Of a stretch of 64,000 bases of DNA, positions 1 to 7,315 are shown in pieces. Location of the stretch: assembly GCA_041917855.1 (NCBI GenBank), contig JAYRWT010000044.1, positions 1 through 64,000 of the forward strand, given 5' to 3'. Every line of letters begins with the position of its first letter. The stretch's first letter is position 1. Below the pieces are notes generated by a model. The model was not told the origin of the DNA and did not search any database. It worked only from the letters and a program-made list of their open reading frames with translations. The translations under genes were made by a program, and so were the position numbers. Origin of the DNA: CALBLZ01 sp041917855. GTDB lineage: Bacteria; Patescibacteriota; UBA1384; CAILIB01.

Positions 1-907
1 TCTGATTACGCAACCAATCGTAGCTGTATGTGTACAGTCGCTCGCCGTTGTCGATATCAATGCTGAGGCCCGGTAGATCACAAGGTACACCTTTGATTAC
101 AACACGGAGCTTCTGCTCAACGAGCTCCTCCAGCTCAGACAGCTGGAATCGCAGTCCCTTGATGCCAGGATAGCCGATCTTACGGATGGGACTCGAGAGT
201 GCCAAGCGTAGTAGTGTGGGAAACCCGAGCATACCTGCCAGCTGCATGGTGCCCTTGCGCGATGCCGTGGCTGTTTCTAGCAAGCCTCGTATGTGCTGCA
301 GCACGTGACGCCGCTCAACGATAAAGACATTGCAGCCAGTAAAGACGTCATCTGCCAGGGGCAACGCGGTGCAGCTAAAGGCGCTTAGGTCGCCAAAGGG
401 CGATGATCTGTAGGATTTTACCCGACAAATTGGCCAAATAATCTGCGGTTCTTTGTTGCCAACGTGCTTCACAATCGCATGGAGCAAGTCATTGACTGCT
501 GTGAGCGTGATGTAGGGCATGTCTGTAGCAGCAATGATCACACGGTCTGAGGAGCGATCTCTCATGTATGATTCAAGCATGTCTAGTGCATGGATAATGC
601 TATCCGACATACGAAGCATATTCTCACCCTGGGCCAGGACGCGGGCTAGTGAGCCATAGTCCCTGTACGCCAGTGCGTTGTTTAGCGCTTGATCCTCGCC
701 ATAGACGTAGATTTCTTCAAAGCCAGCTCCTCGCCAAGCATCAAGGCTGACGTGCAGCAGGCGGCGCTGTTGCTCTGGCTCACCGGGGACCAAGATCTCC
801 CAGGAGCGCAGATCGCGTCCATTTGGTCTGCCTCTAAACTCAGGGTTTGGTGCTCCACCAGCAAGCAGCAGCACAGGATATTCTTTCAAATTATCAACAC
901 TTATCAT
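1..907 (-). CDS. MobA-like nucleotidyltransferase, partial (C-terminus beyond window)
   Basis: An open frame on the minus strand runs from ATG at 907 off the left edge, about 302 codons without a stop. Near the N-terminus is LLLAGGAPN, which resembles the glycine-rich nucleotide-binding loop LAGG of MobA/CofC-type NTP transferases. Around residue 130 an ATDMPYIT stretch matches the metal-binding D-x-P segment of that fold. The usual Rxxx-K signature after the LAGG loop is not obvious, so the substrate (molybdopterin, sugar, phospholactate or other) cannot be named. A GTG directly before the ATG is an alternative start. It is the last visible gene of a minus-strand group with the UbiA-like and hotdog genes. 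The fold assignment is fairly good and the specific function unknown. Confidence 0.6.
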   Translation of the reverse strand, partial: MISVDNLKEYPVLLLAGGAPNPEFRGRPNGRDLRSWEILVPGEPEQQRRLLHVSLDAWRGAGFEEIYVYGEDQALNNALAYRDYGSLARVLAQGENMLRMSDSIIHALDMLESYMRDRSSDRVIIAATDMPYITLTAVNDLLHAIVKHVGNKEPQIIWPICRVKSYRSSPFGDLSAFSCTALPLADDVFTGCNVFIVERRHVLQHIRGLLETATASRKGTMQLAGMLGFPTLLRLALSSPIRKIGYPGIKGLRFQLSELEELVEQKLRVVIKGVPCDLPGLSIDIDNGERLYTYSYDWLRNQ

Positions 908-935
908 CACTCACCTGACCGGCAGAGTATCAGGT

Positions 936-1805
936 TTAGCGTACTTTTTCAAGCAACCAAAAGGCAGTACTGATCGCAACCAGCACGTTAAGGTAGGGCA
1001 GTAGGGAGAGTAGGCGACGCATACGCTCCTCTGGCGGGATGCCATTTTTTGAGCGCGCGTATGGGTTTCCTACTACTAGGCTTACAATACAGAGGCCTAT
1101 GTAGACAAAGCCAAAGAGGTAGCCACGAGAGAGATCGTTAATGAAGAGGAGTGGGGTAGTTCCTAAGTAAGGTGTAAGCAAAAATGTAGCTGCAACCACG
1201 GCTACTAGGGCGAGTAGCTGAGTAGGTCTGGTGCCAAGCAGCACGGCTGTAGCCCTACTTTTTTCACGCTCTAGCTGCAGAATACGAGCGCTGTCCTGGA
1301 GGAGAATCTGTGAACACATCCAAAGAAAAAGACCAAAAATTATTGCCCAGTTAGCCTCTGTTCCACCCGTAATGGCATACCCGGAGAGGGCTGGTAGGAG
1401 TAGTGATGCCCCAAAAAGTAGGTCTAGCCCAGGGCGTTGGCGAGCTTGTAGCGGGGGCGCTACCGCAAAGAGATTCACCACCAAAAATGCCAGTAACGAT
1501 ACCCAAAAAAGAGATGAGGGAATGAAAGCCGCAATGCCCAGCCAAGGCGCATTGTATGCTAGTAGTCGTAGCCACAGGCTGCGTTTTTGGGCGAGAGGCA
1601 TACCTGACTCAAAGAGTACCTGCACACCATGAGCAAAGTAGCTACCTGCGAATAGGTAGTATAGAGCAAAAACCAGTACTCCCCAGCCACCAACCGGAAC
1701 TAAGGTGCGTGGCCCTGCGAGTGCGCCTAGGACAAAGGTTCCCAGTAAAAACCCACGTAGCCGTGACGATGGAGTAAGGGGTGAGACAGGCTCTGTAAAC
1801 TGCAT
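936..1805 (-). CDS. UbiA-like polytopic membrane protein with degenerate first motif
   Basis: A 289-residue protein with about eight or nine hydrophobic segments. The stretch APPLQARQRPGLD followed by LPALSGYAITGG resembles the central region of UbiA-family prenyltransferases, in particular lycopene elongase types. A later QDSARILQLEREKSRAT-LG stretch matches in position the second Asp-rich motif and the following T-A-x-x-LG. The first motif (NDxxDxxxD), which binds the prenyl diphosphate, is replaced by FAGSYFAHG without acidic residues, so canonical catalysis is doubtful. The start at 1805 is supported by a TATACT box six bases upstream and the lack of a ribosome-binding site. UbiA homology is inferred from motif spacing only. 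The protein could instead be an unrelated membrane protein. Confidence 0.5.
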   Translation of the reverse strand: MQFTEPVSPLTPSSRLRGFLLGTFVLGALAGPRTLVPVGGWGVLVFALYYLFAGSYFAHGVQVLFESGMPLAQKRSLWLRLLAYNAPWLGIAAFIPSSLFWVSLLAFLVVNLFAVAPPLQARQRPGLDLLFGASLLLPALSGYAITGGTEANWAIIFGLFLWMCSQILLQDSARILQLEREKSRATAVLLGTRPTQLLALVAVVAATFLLTPYLGTTPLLFINDLSRGYLFGFVYIGLCIVSLVVGNPYARSKNGIPPEERMRRLLSLLPYLNVLVAISTAFWLLEKVR

Positions 1806-1811
1806 ACCCTG

Positions 1812-1817
1812 AGTATA
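1812..1817 (-). promoter_or_regulatory. -10 box for leaderless UbiA-like gene
   Basis: TATACT on the minus strand, exactly six bases before the ATG at 1805. TTGAGG at 1834-1839 is a possible -35 with a 16-base spacer. No Shine-Dalgarno sequence lies between. Confidence 0.6.
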
Positions 1818-1884
1818 GCTAAAAGAAAGCGCCCCTCAACCAATGTGGTTAAAGGGCGCAAGGCCTGGGAGAATGACCGATAGA

Positions 1885-2568
1885 TTAGAACTTTGGAAAC
1901 CTATCACGCAGGGTAGCTCCCGTGTCGACCACCTGAGCAGTTACAGATGCGGCGCCAAAGATGGTGGGGCCAACTCCCAAGGCGCCGTGCATAAAGAGAC
2001 TGGCCGTTGGCTCAGTTTCTTCTTCTCGGCGCAGTACCTCTACAGCCACCCAAATGCCTTCTTGGCAGGCATCCTCTGCGATTGGCTGCCCAGGCAGGCC
2101 GTAGAAGGTGGTGAGATAAGGTAGCGGCTTTTTGAATAATCGGCCGGAGGCTTGAATTACCCCTGCTCCTGTATGCGCAATTGCCTCGGCTATGAAGACA
2201 CCTGGGAAAATTCCCATATGGTCTCTCCATATCTGAGCATCTGGCTTTAGATAGGAAACAGCCCGGTTTCCCTCAACATAGAGCCTGTCCACCATCTGGA
2301 AGATGGTGCCATGCGGCAGAAATGTATCCTGGTAGAGGGTACAGGCAGGCGTGGGCTCAGCTGATGGCCAGGCCCAGTCTGATGGCATAGCATAGCTGCT
2401 AAAATCAGTGGCCGGGCGAGCATGGGTAACCAGAGAAACGGTAGTGCCGTCTTCTAAGCTTACTCTGTTAGTAAGCGGAACGCCGAGAAAGGCTTCAGTC
2501 AGCCTGTGTAGGTTGTGAAACGTTGCCGTTACAACCATGGGGTCGGGGACGCGCAAAGTGCTTATCAT
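1885..2568 (-). CDS. FabZ-like hotdog-fold protein
   Basis: A 227-residue protein whose middle contains HMGIFPGVFIAEAIAHTGAGVI, close to the FabZ/FabA signature in which the catalytic His precedes FPG-x-P and a helix begins V-x-E-A-x-A-Q. Here the Gln of the usual EAMAQ is His. An upstream TFLPHGTIFQMVDRL segment fits the first strand and helix of the hotdog fold (P-H-R-x-P-F-x-x-V-D-R in FabZ). FabZ proteins are about 150 residues, so there are roughly 60 extra N-terminal residues. Lipid or acyl-carrier dehydration is a reasonable guess. It lies upstream of the UbiA-like gene on the same strand, about 80 bases away, suggesting a shared lipid or isoprenoid role. Substrate unknown. Confidence 0.6.
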   Translation of the reverse strand: MISTLRVPDPMVVTATFHNLHRLTEAFLGVPLTNRVSLEDGTTVSLVTHARPATDFSSYAMPSDWAWPSAEPTPACTLYQDTFLPHGTIFQMVDRLYVEGNRAVSYLKPDAQIWRDHMGIFPGVFIAEAIAHTGAGVIQASGRLFKKPLPYLTTFYGLPGQPIAEDACQEGIWVAVEVLRREEETEPTASLFMHGALGVGPTIFGAASVTAQVVDTGATLRDRFPKF

Positions 2569-2687
2569 GGTTCAAAACTCCCAGGGAGTGTGGACGCAAG
2601 ATCCACCGGAGCACCATAGCAGAAAATCGGTATTTTTTCAAGTACTTAGGCGCGCTAGCACCTTGATTTATCTACCTGAAATTGGTT

Positions 2688-2693
2688 TAAGTT
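2688..2693 (+). promoter_or_regulatory. -10 box for leaderless photolyase-related gene
   Basis: TAAGTT ends six bases before the ATG at 2700. TTGATT at 2663-2668 is a possible -35, although the 19-base spacer is long. There is no ribosome-binding site. Confidence 0.45.
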
Positions 2694-2699
2694 AAGGCA

Positions 2700-3470
2700 A
2701 TGTCTGCTCTCCTTGTGTATGCAAATCAGCTGTATCGGGCCACACTTTCTCTACCTAAGCAGAACATGCAGGTGGTGCTTGTTGAGGACTCTTTTCACTT
2801 TTCTTCTGCGGCCCTAACAGATGAGCTGCTCCAGTACCGCGCTAGCATGCAGGCTTTTAGAGAGCGTCTTTTGGTTAAGGGCTACAAGGTTAGCTACGTC
2901 GAAATTGGCGAGATTGATACCCTACCACAGATTCTACAAGATGCAGCGGGGCAGAGCCGGCACGTTGCGGGGTACTCGCTGGCTACCCACCCACTAGCTA
3001 AGGCTCGTCAGAGTTTAATACGACATACCAGCTTAAAGTTTACTGAGCTCCCCACGCCGGGCATTTACTTTACTAAAGAGTACATGGCCTTACAGTTCCC
3101 CGTACTTAAGCGCTCACTGCCAGAGCTGCCGGAGTTTGGCGACAGTGATCGCTACGTGCAGGCCGCTGCTGAGTATATTCAAGAAGTTCGTCCCCATACC
3201 CCCGTGCCAGTTCAGCGCTTACCCATTGCTTACAGTGATGCAAGTGAGCTGGTAGAGCATGCTGTAGTCAGTACGGCAGAGGCTACCCGTAAGCTCATAC
3301 AATCTGCTGTTGCCTGGTGCTTGTACCAGGGCTTACTAACTCCTGCCGCCATAGCAGAGATAGTTGCAGAGTACGGTGCGTTTCATCGTGTACAGCAGGC
3401 AGCGCAAGAGAGACTGCTACGTTTTCTGATGGGGGATACCGAGTACCGCTGGCTACGGCGTGGTCGCTAG
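2700..3470 (+). CDS. Photolyase-related (DPRP) N-terminal domain protein, lacks FAD domain
   Basis: A 256-residue protein. Residues 25-70 (VVLVEDSFHF, then QYRASMQAFRERLLVKGYKVSYVE) match the Rossmann-like N-terminal domain of deoxyribodipyrimidine photolyase-related proteins, in which a VEDP strand is followed by K-L-x-x-HRASMK and a G-(Y/H)-x-V-x-Y-(I/V)-E strand. Full-length members are about 500 residues and carry a C-terminal helical FAD-binding domain. Here only about 190 further residues follow and no FAD motif is seen. It may be a stand-alone antenna-type or nucleotide-binding domain, or a new family. The gene is monocistronic, with a leaderless-type promoter. Direct photorepair activity is unlikely without the FAD domain. 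Confidence 0.5.
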   Translation: MSALLVYANQLYRATLSLPKQNMQVVLVEDSFHFSSAALTDELLQYRASMQAFRERLLVKGYKVSYVEIGEIDTLPQILQDAAGQSRHVAGYSLATHPLAKARQSLIRHTSLKFTELPTPGIYFTKEYMALQFPVLKRSLPELPEFGDSDRYVQAAAEYIQEVRPHTPVPVQRLPIAYSDASELVEHAVVSTAEATRKLIQSAVAWCLYQGLLTPAAIAEIVAEYGAFHRVQQAAQERLLRFLMGDTEYRWLRRGR

Positions 3471-3546
3471 CTAGGGTATCTAGAGTAGCTTAATACCAGC
3501 GTGCCGCCTGGTTAATTAAACTCAGTCCTGATGATTAATGAAACAA

Positions 3547-4194
3547 CTAAAAAATAGTGCCTGGCAAAAAGAGTAGCCCGCCTAGGGTGACAAGTTGCGT
3601 TGCTCCGGCGGTTAGTGGGCCCATAATTAAGCCAAGTAAGTTAGTACCGCCAATTGGAATGAGGAGAAAAATAATAAAGATAAAGCCAATTTGACTGCCG
3701 ACGGCACTGCGGTAGGCAGGGAAGAAGTAGGCAATAATGGATGACCCGTCTAGCGGGGGAATGGGGATCATATTGAATGCCGCAAGCAAGATATTTACTA
3801 GGGCAAATACATACAAGAACATCGGGTTAATCAGGCCTACCCCAAAATGCGTGAGTAAGGCGGCCAGCACAAGTACGACTATACCGAGCACAATATTGCT
3901 AATCGGACCGGCTAGGGCAATCATCAGTTCATCTGCGCGATGCTTCAGGCGCATTGGATTGTACAAAACAGGCTTCCCCCAACCAAAGCCGAGGATGATA
4001 AACATGAGGCTGCCAACTGGGTCCAGGTGTGCTGCCGGGTTTAAGGTAACCCGCCCCATGAGATATGGGGTGTCATCGCCACGCTTGTAGGCAGTCCAGG
4101 CGTGAGCTGCCTCGTGTACGGTTACAGAGACAATAAGGGCAAGGAGGTACACCAGGGCCTCAATTGGGTGCTTGATGAGGGTAAGAATAAACAT
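3547..4194 (-). CDS. Site-2 protease family (M50) intramembrane metalloprotease
   Basis: About 215 residues from the ATG at 4194. An upstream in-frame ATG at 4254 adds 20 polar residues that look spurious. The zinc motif HEAAH is at residues 27-31 in the first membrane helix, NPAAHLDPVGS follows, and NMIPIPPLDGSS near residue 155 supplies the third ligand motif (LDG). About six hydrophobic segments fit the minimal M50 fold (YwhC/SREBP protease group) without PDZ or CBS domains. Such enzymes cut membrane-embedded substrates such as anti-sigma factors or signal peptides. An ECF sigma factor with a membrane partner lies 30 kb away, but a link is speculation. Confidence 0.85.
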   Translation of the reverse strand: MFILTLIKHPIEALVYLLALIVSVTVHEAAHAWTAYKRGDDTPYLMGRVTLNPAAHLDPVGSLMFIILGFGWGKPVLYNPMRLKHRADELMIALAGPISNIVLGIVVLVLAALLTHFGVGLINPMFLYVFALVNILLAAFNMIPIPPLDGSSIIAYFFPAYRSAVGSQIGFIFIIFLLIPIGGTNLLGLIMGPLTAGATQLVTLGGLLFLPGTIF

Positions 4195-4265
4195 AGTGTC
4201 TTGATCTATTCCACTACTTCTGGTACTCTTGCAAAGACCAGAACAGATTACCATAAAGAATTCTC

Positions 4266-4463
4266 ATGGCCAAGTGTGCTCTCTGCGGAAAAGTTCCTGT
4301 TGCAGGCAACAACGTTCCTCACTCCGTTCACAAAACCCGTCGCATGTTCCGCCCAAACATCCAAAAGGTGAATGGCGTAAACGTGTGTAGTCGCTGCATT
4401 CGTACTATGAAGCGCGCAGCTGCTCCTGTTGCTAAAGCAGAGCAGACTCCAGCTACTGCCTAG
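4266..4463 (+). CDS. rpmB: Large ribosomal subunit protein bL28
   Basis: A 65-residue protein opening MAKCALCGKVPVAGNNV with SVHKTRRMFRPNIQ, the hallmark of bL28. It keeps the two zinc-ribbon cysteine pairs (CALC and CSRC), so it is a zinc-binding C+ form. The C-terminus is Ala-rich. It assembles into the 50S subunit. Its TAG stop shares the palindromic CTAG with the stop of the opposing zinc-ribbon gene, so the two genes converge with a four-base overlap. Confidence 0.93.
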   Translation: MAKCALCGKVPVAGNNVPHSVHKTRRMFRPNIQKVNGVNVCSRCIRTMKRAAAPVAKAEQTPATA

Positions 4464-4894
4464 TTCATTCCGGCAGTTTGTTGAGCGTACAAAGCGGTAG
4501 CCTCGGCTGCCGCTTTTTCTGCGGCCTCGTGTTCAGCTTTAATCTCAGGGTGTTTTTCTAGGAAGGGCTCCCACTGCTTCATAAAGCATACTTCACAGAG
4601 TGTCTTTTTAGGGTGAGTTGGCTCTGTAAGAATCCTGCCTACTTTACCACAGCTCACACAGCGGACATTGTAGAGTTCCTTGCCATTTGTGCGCTCTAAA
4701 CGTTTAAGCTTGCGACGCTCGGGCGTATACTTTGGCACATTGGTAAAACCCTGCTTCCAGTAAAACTCTTGCTCTTTTGCAGTAAAAGTAAATGGCTCAC
4801 CTGTTTCTACGTCGTACAGGGTTAGGTCTTGAAACTCAGGAGCTGGCCCGCGGTTAGCGGCTGGTGGTGTAGATTGTGCAGAAGAGTTATCCAT
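4460..4894 (-). CDS. Zinc-ribbon protein, zf-trcl-like N-terminus with lost cysteines
   Basis: A 144-residue cytosolic protein from the ATG at 4894. A TATACT box six bases upstream decides this start over the in-frame ATG at 4954. Residues 25-60 (EPFTFTAKEQEFYWKQGF, then PKYTPERRKLKR) match the probable zinc-ribbon domain zf-trcl, but its cysteines are replaced. A separate ribbon, CVSCGK then CEVC about 20 residues on, is intact near residues 80-105. The C-terminus is a charged Glu/Ala helix. The zf-trcl family has no established function. Convergent with rpmB and sharing its CTAG. Confidence 0.65.
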   Translation of the reverse strand: MDNSSAQSTPPAANRGPAPEFQDLTLYDVETGEPFTFTAKEQEFYWKQGFTNVPKYTPERRKLKRLERTNGKELYNVRCVSCGKVGRILTEPTHPKKTLCEVCFMKQWEPFLEKHPEIKAEHEAAEKAAAEATALYAQQTAGMN

Positions 4895-4900
4895 ACGCAC

Positions 4901-4906
4901 AGTATA
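4901..4906 (-). promoter_or_regulatory. -10 box for leaderless zinc-ribbon gene
   Basis: TATACT on the minus strand, exactly six bases before the ATG at 4894, with no Shine-Dalgarno sequence. It decides the start codon. Confidence 0.6.
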
Positions 4907-4986
4907 CCAGTCTAAGACGTTTTTCTCCAGGTGTGGCCACGCTGATTCTCCCAATTTTTCTAGTTTCGCTCGAGCATGACTTCCGC

Positions 4987-4992
4987 TAGCAT
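4987..4992 (+). promoter_or_regulatory. -10 box for leaderless delta'-like gene
   Basis: TAGCAT ends six bases before the ATG at 4999. No Shine-Dalgarno sequence is present. Confidence 0.5.
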
Positions 4993-4998
4993 AGAAGT

Positions 4999-5547
4999 AT
5001 GCAGTATGCAGATTTAGCCCAGAGTAGTTTACTTATTGTTTCTCCAGATGCTCTGGAGGCGGTGGCTTACTGGGCAAGGGGTCAGGTGCACGCCGCAGAC
5101 TACTGGCAGCCTGCCGAACTCACTGCGGTGCCGGCAGTAGATGAAGTGCGTTCTCTTCTGCATTTTGCACACCAGACCCCGGTCAGCGCCGTTAAACTAG
5201 CCTTAGTTCCGGCTGCAGACCAGTGGCGGCGCGAAGTAGCAAACATGCTGCTCAAGTTACTAGAAGAGCCGCCGGCTTACTTAAAACTTTTACTTGTTGG
5301 GAGCAGTCCACTCGTGTTACCAACGATACGATCTAGAGTACGAGAAGTGGTGCTACCGGCGAGCATTATTGGAGCCACCGCTCAACGGCGTACTGGTGCG
5401 GCTGGCTGGCAACACTACCTAGATTCTCTGCCTCTTTCAGACGCAGTAGACGTTGGGTTGGCGGGTGATTTACTCTATAGAACTAACCTATTGCACAGCA
5501 CTATCCAGCATGACATAGTGCAAGAAGGCCTTTCCGTACACCTATGA
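4999..5547 (+). CDS. DNA polymerase III delta'-like protein, reduced
   Basis: A 182-residue protein. Residues 85-115 (ANMLLKLLEEPPAYLKLLLVGSS followed by LPTIRSRV) match the clamp-loader delta' signature N-x-L-L-K-x-LEEPP and the sensor region with its T-I-x-S-R arginine segment. The N-terminal P-loop and zinc module of DnaX/HolB proteins are absent, and the protein is about half the usual HolB length. It may be a reduced clamp-loader subunit or a helper. It overlaps the following TPR gene by four bases (ATGA), so the two are probably cotranslated. Confidence 0.65.
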   Translation: MQYADLAQSSLLIVSPDALEAVAYWARGQVHAADYWQPAELTAVPAVDEVRSLLHFAHQTPVSAVKLALVPAADQWRREVANMLLKLLEEPPAYLKLLLVGSSPLVLPTIRSRVREVVLPASIIGATAQRRTGAAGWQHYLDSLPLSDAVDVGLAGDLLYRTNLLHSTIQHDIVQEGLSVHL

Positions 5548-6359
5548 TTATTTACATTATCGTCATCCTATCGGTTGCACTTATTCTGCTGCTCATTGAT
5601 TGGCAGAAGGTTATTGCTAAAAGTGTCTTTTTACAAAAAATAGTCGCAAGCATGGCAAGTCGGCCAAAACGACAGGTGAAGCAGCGGACCGAGCGCCCGG
5701 CTAAGGCACAAACCCAAGAGCCCGGCCGAAAAGACTTTTTTTCGGGTACTCCAATGGCTGTAAAGTCGGCGGGTCAACGCAAAAATAGCGAGTCTGATGA
5801 CTCTGGCTTCCTCCACGATGCGGTCTTGCCTCCTACTGAGGCTGATTCTGTACAGCCAGCAACTAAGTTTCCTGAGCTGCAGGAAAAGCTACACCAAGCA
5901 GACATACATTTTCGTAAAGGCGAGCTAAAGGCGGCTGAGGAGCTGTACCTAGAGGTTGCCGCCAAAGATCCGCGCTGCAGCAAAGCCTATAGCCGACTAG
6001 GTGTAATTTACCTAGAAACTGGCGAAGACTGGCAAGATGCCGAAGAGGCTTTTCGCCAGGCCCTCAAAACAGACCCAGATAATGGCTATATTCTCAATAA
6101 TCTTGGGTTGGTTCTCTATAACCAAGATAAGTACGCTGACTCCATACGACAGTTTGAGCTAGCTATGCGCCAAGACGAGCATAATGCTAACCGTCATTCC
6201 AACTTAGGTAAGGCCTATATGGCCATGCGTCAGTACGCGAAGGCTGAATCATCATTTAAACGTGCTCTCAAGCTGGAGCCAAATGAGCTTGAGTACAAAG
6301 ATCTGCTCGAAGAAGCTATGGAGAAAAAACTTGCTCATAAGTCGATGATTCGGCGATAG
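5544..6359 (+). CDS. Membrane-anchored TPR-repeat protein
   Basis: A 271-residue protein with one N-terminal hydrophobic helix (residues 1-20), then a basic and polar linker to about residue 110, then at least four tetratricopeptide repeats to the C-terminus. Repeats show the A-x-x-x-Y/F...A...P pattern (for example YSRLGVIYLETG and ILNNLGLVLYNQ). TPR arrays bind partner proteins. With a short N-terminal anchor and a positively charged linker, the repeats are probably cytoplasmic. No enzymatic motif seen. Cotranscribed with the delta'-like gene. Confidence 0.8.
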   Translation: MIIYIIVILSVALILLLIDWQKVIAKSVFLQKIVASMASRPKRQVKQRTERPAKAQTQEPGRKDFFSGTPMAVKSAGQRKNSESDDSGFLHDAVLPPTEADSVQPATKFPELQEKLHQADIHFRKGELKAAEELYLEVAAKDPRCSKAYSRLGVIYLETGEDWQDAEEAFRQALKTDPDNGYILNNLGLVLYNQDKYADSIRQFELAMRQDEHNANRHSNLGKAYMAMRQYAKAESSFKRALKLEPNELEYKDLLEEAMEKKLAHKSMIRR

Positions 6360-6364
6360 CACGG

Positions 6365-6370
6365 TATACT
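6365..6370 (+). promoter_or_regulatory. -10 box for leaderless surface-protein gene
   Basis: TATACT ends exactly six bases before the ATG at 6377. It lies just after the stop of the TPR gene, and there is no Shine-Dalgarno sequence. Confidence 0.6.
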
Positions 6371-6376
6371 AGCAAC

Positions 6377-7225
6377 ATGCCAGACCCAACTACTCCCGAC
6401 GCTCAACCCACAACTACTCCAACTCCTGAGTCGGTAGCTCCTGTTGCAGCACAGAGCGTATCTAACGCTGAGGTAAGCACACAGGCTGCGCTAAGCACAC
6501 CTCCTACGAATCCTGCGGCAGGCAGCCCTACAAATGCTGCGCCAGGTGGAGTAGCTGCGATCCTAAAGAGTAAAAAAACCTGGTTGGTACTTGGCGGAGT
6601 TATTCTGCTACTTGCGGTAGTATATGGAATATTAGCGCTCATGAAAGGCAGTTCAGCGCCAGCAACAATTTTTAGTCGCACTACCCCATCTCCCACTGCT
6701 GATATTTCGGTGAATGTTTCACCTAAGGCATCGAGCAGTGCCTCACCCACTCCATCGAGTAGTCCAGTCAGTGTAACTAATTTACAATATCGTAATCAGG
6801 AGCAGCGAATTAGCTACTCCTATCCGTCAAACTTTGAGGTAATTACCCAAAATCTTGCTAACGCCAAGTTAAGTACTGCTGTGTATGATCCTGGTAATGC
6901 CTCAACTACTGCCAAGGCTCTGATTGAAATTAATGTGTACGCAAGCGCTAGCAAGCTCGGTTTAGCCAAAGACTTAGGAGGCTCATTCACTACCGTCGAT
7001 GATGTGTTGGCCGCAGGTAATACCAGCGGACTACTAGCACGCTGGTCGCGCAACCTTAATGCTGGGCAGCTAAGTTACTCCGCTGAAACTGGAGTAACAC
7101 CCGGAACAGGAGATGCCTACTACCTGTATGTGCGCGATAGTTCTGAGGTAATTGAGGTTATCGACCGTGCGCGTAGTGTCTACACGAGTAGTATACGAAA
7201 CTCACTAAATATTTTTGCGCAGTAG
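6377..7225 (+). CDS. Single-pass membrane protein with Ser/Thr/Pro-rich tails, unknown
   Basis: A 282-residue protein I do not recognise. Residues 1-65 are rich in Pro, Thr and Ala, then one membrane helix follows (KTWLVLGGVILLLAVVYG region, about 70-92). After it comes a Ser/Pro/Thr linker and a folded C-terminal domain from about residue 135, starting YRNQEQRISYSYPSNFE. Such a layout usually puts the C-terminal domain outside the cell. The N-terminal Pro/Thr-rich cytosolic tail plus one helix is repeated in other proteins of this window. Own promoter, monocistronic. Confidence 0.7.
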   Translation: MPDPTTPDAQPTTTPTPESVAPVAAQSVSNAEVSTQAALSTPPTNPAAGSPTNAAPGGVAAILKSKKTWLVLGGVILLLAVVYGILALMKGSSAPATIFSRTTPSPTADISVNVSPKASSSASPTPSSSPVSVTNLQYRNQEQRISYSYPSNFEVITQNLANAKLSTAVYDPGNASTTAKALIEINVYASASKLGLAKDLGGSFTTVDDVLAAGNTSGLLARWSRNLNAGQLSYSAETGVTPGTGDAYYLYVRDSSEVIEVIDRARSVYTSSIRNSLNIFAQ

Positions 7226-7315
7226 TCTTACCGCCGCAGGCCGGGGCTTAGGGCTGGAAAAACTGTAATAAATCTGATACGCTGCTTGCAGCAATCGATC
7301 TCACCTTCTTTTTTT

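Noticed and set aside
689..973. Plus-strand frame over the start of the partial nucleotidyltransferase
   Set aside because: The minus strand codes for a recognisable NTP transferase in the same stretch, so the plus frame is a shadow.
4102..4371. Plus-strand frame of 89 codons overlapping the site-2 protease and bL28
   Set aside because: Both overlapped genes are clearly recognised and this frame has no family features.
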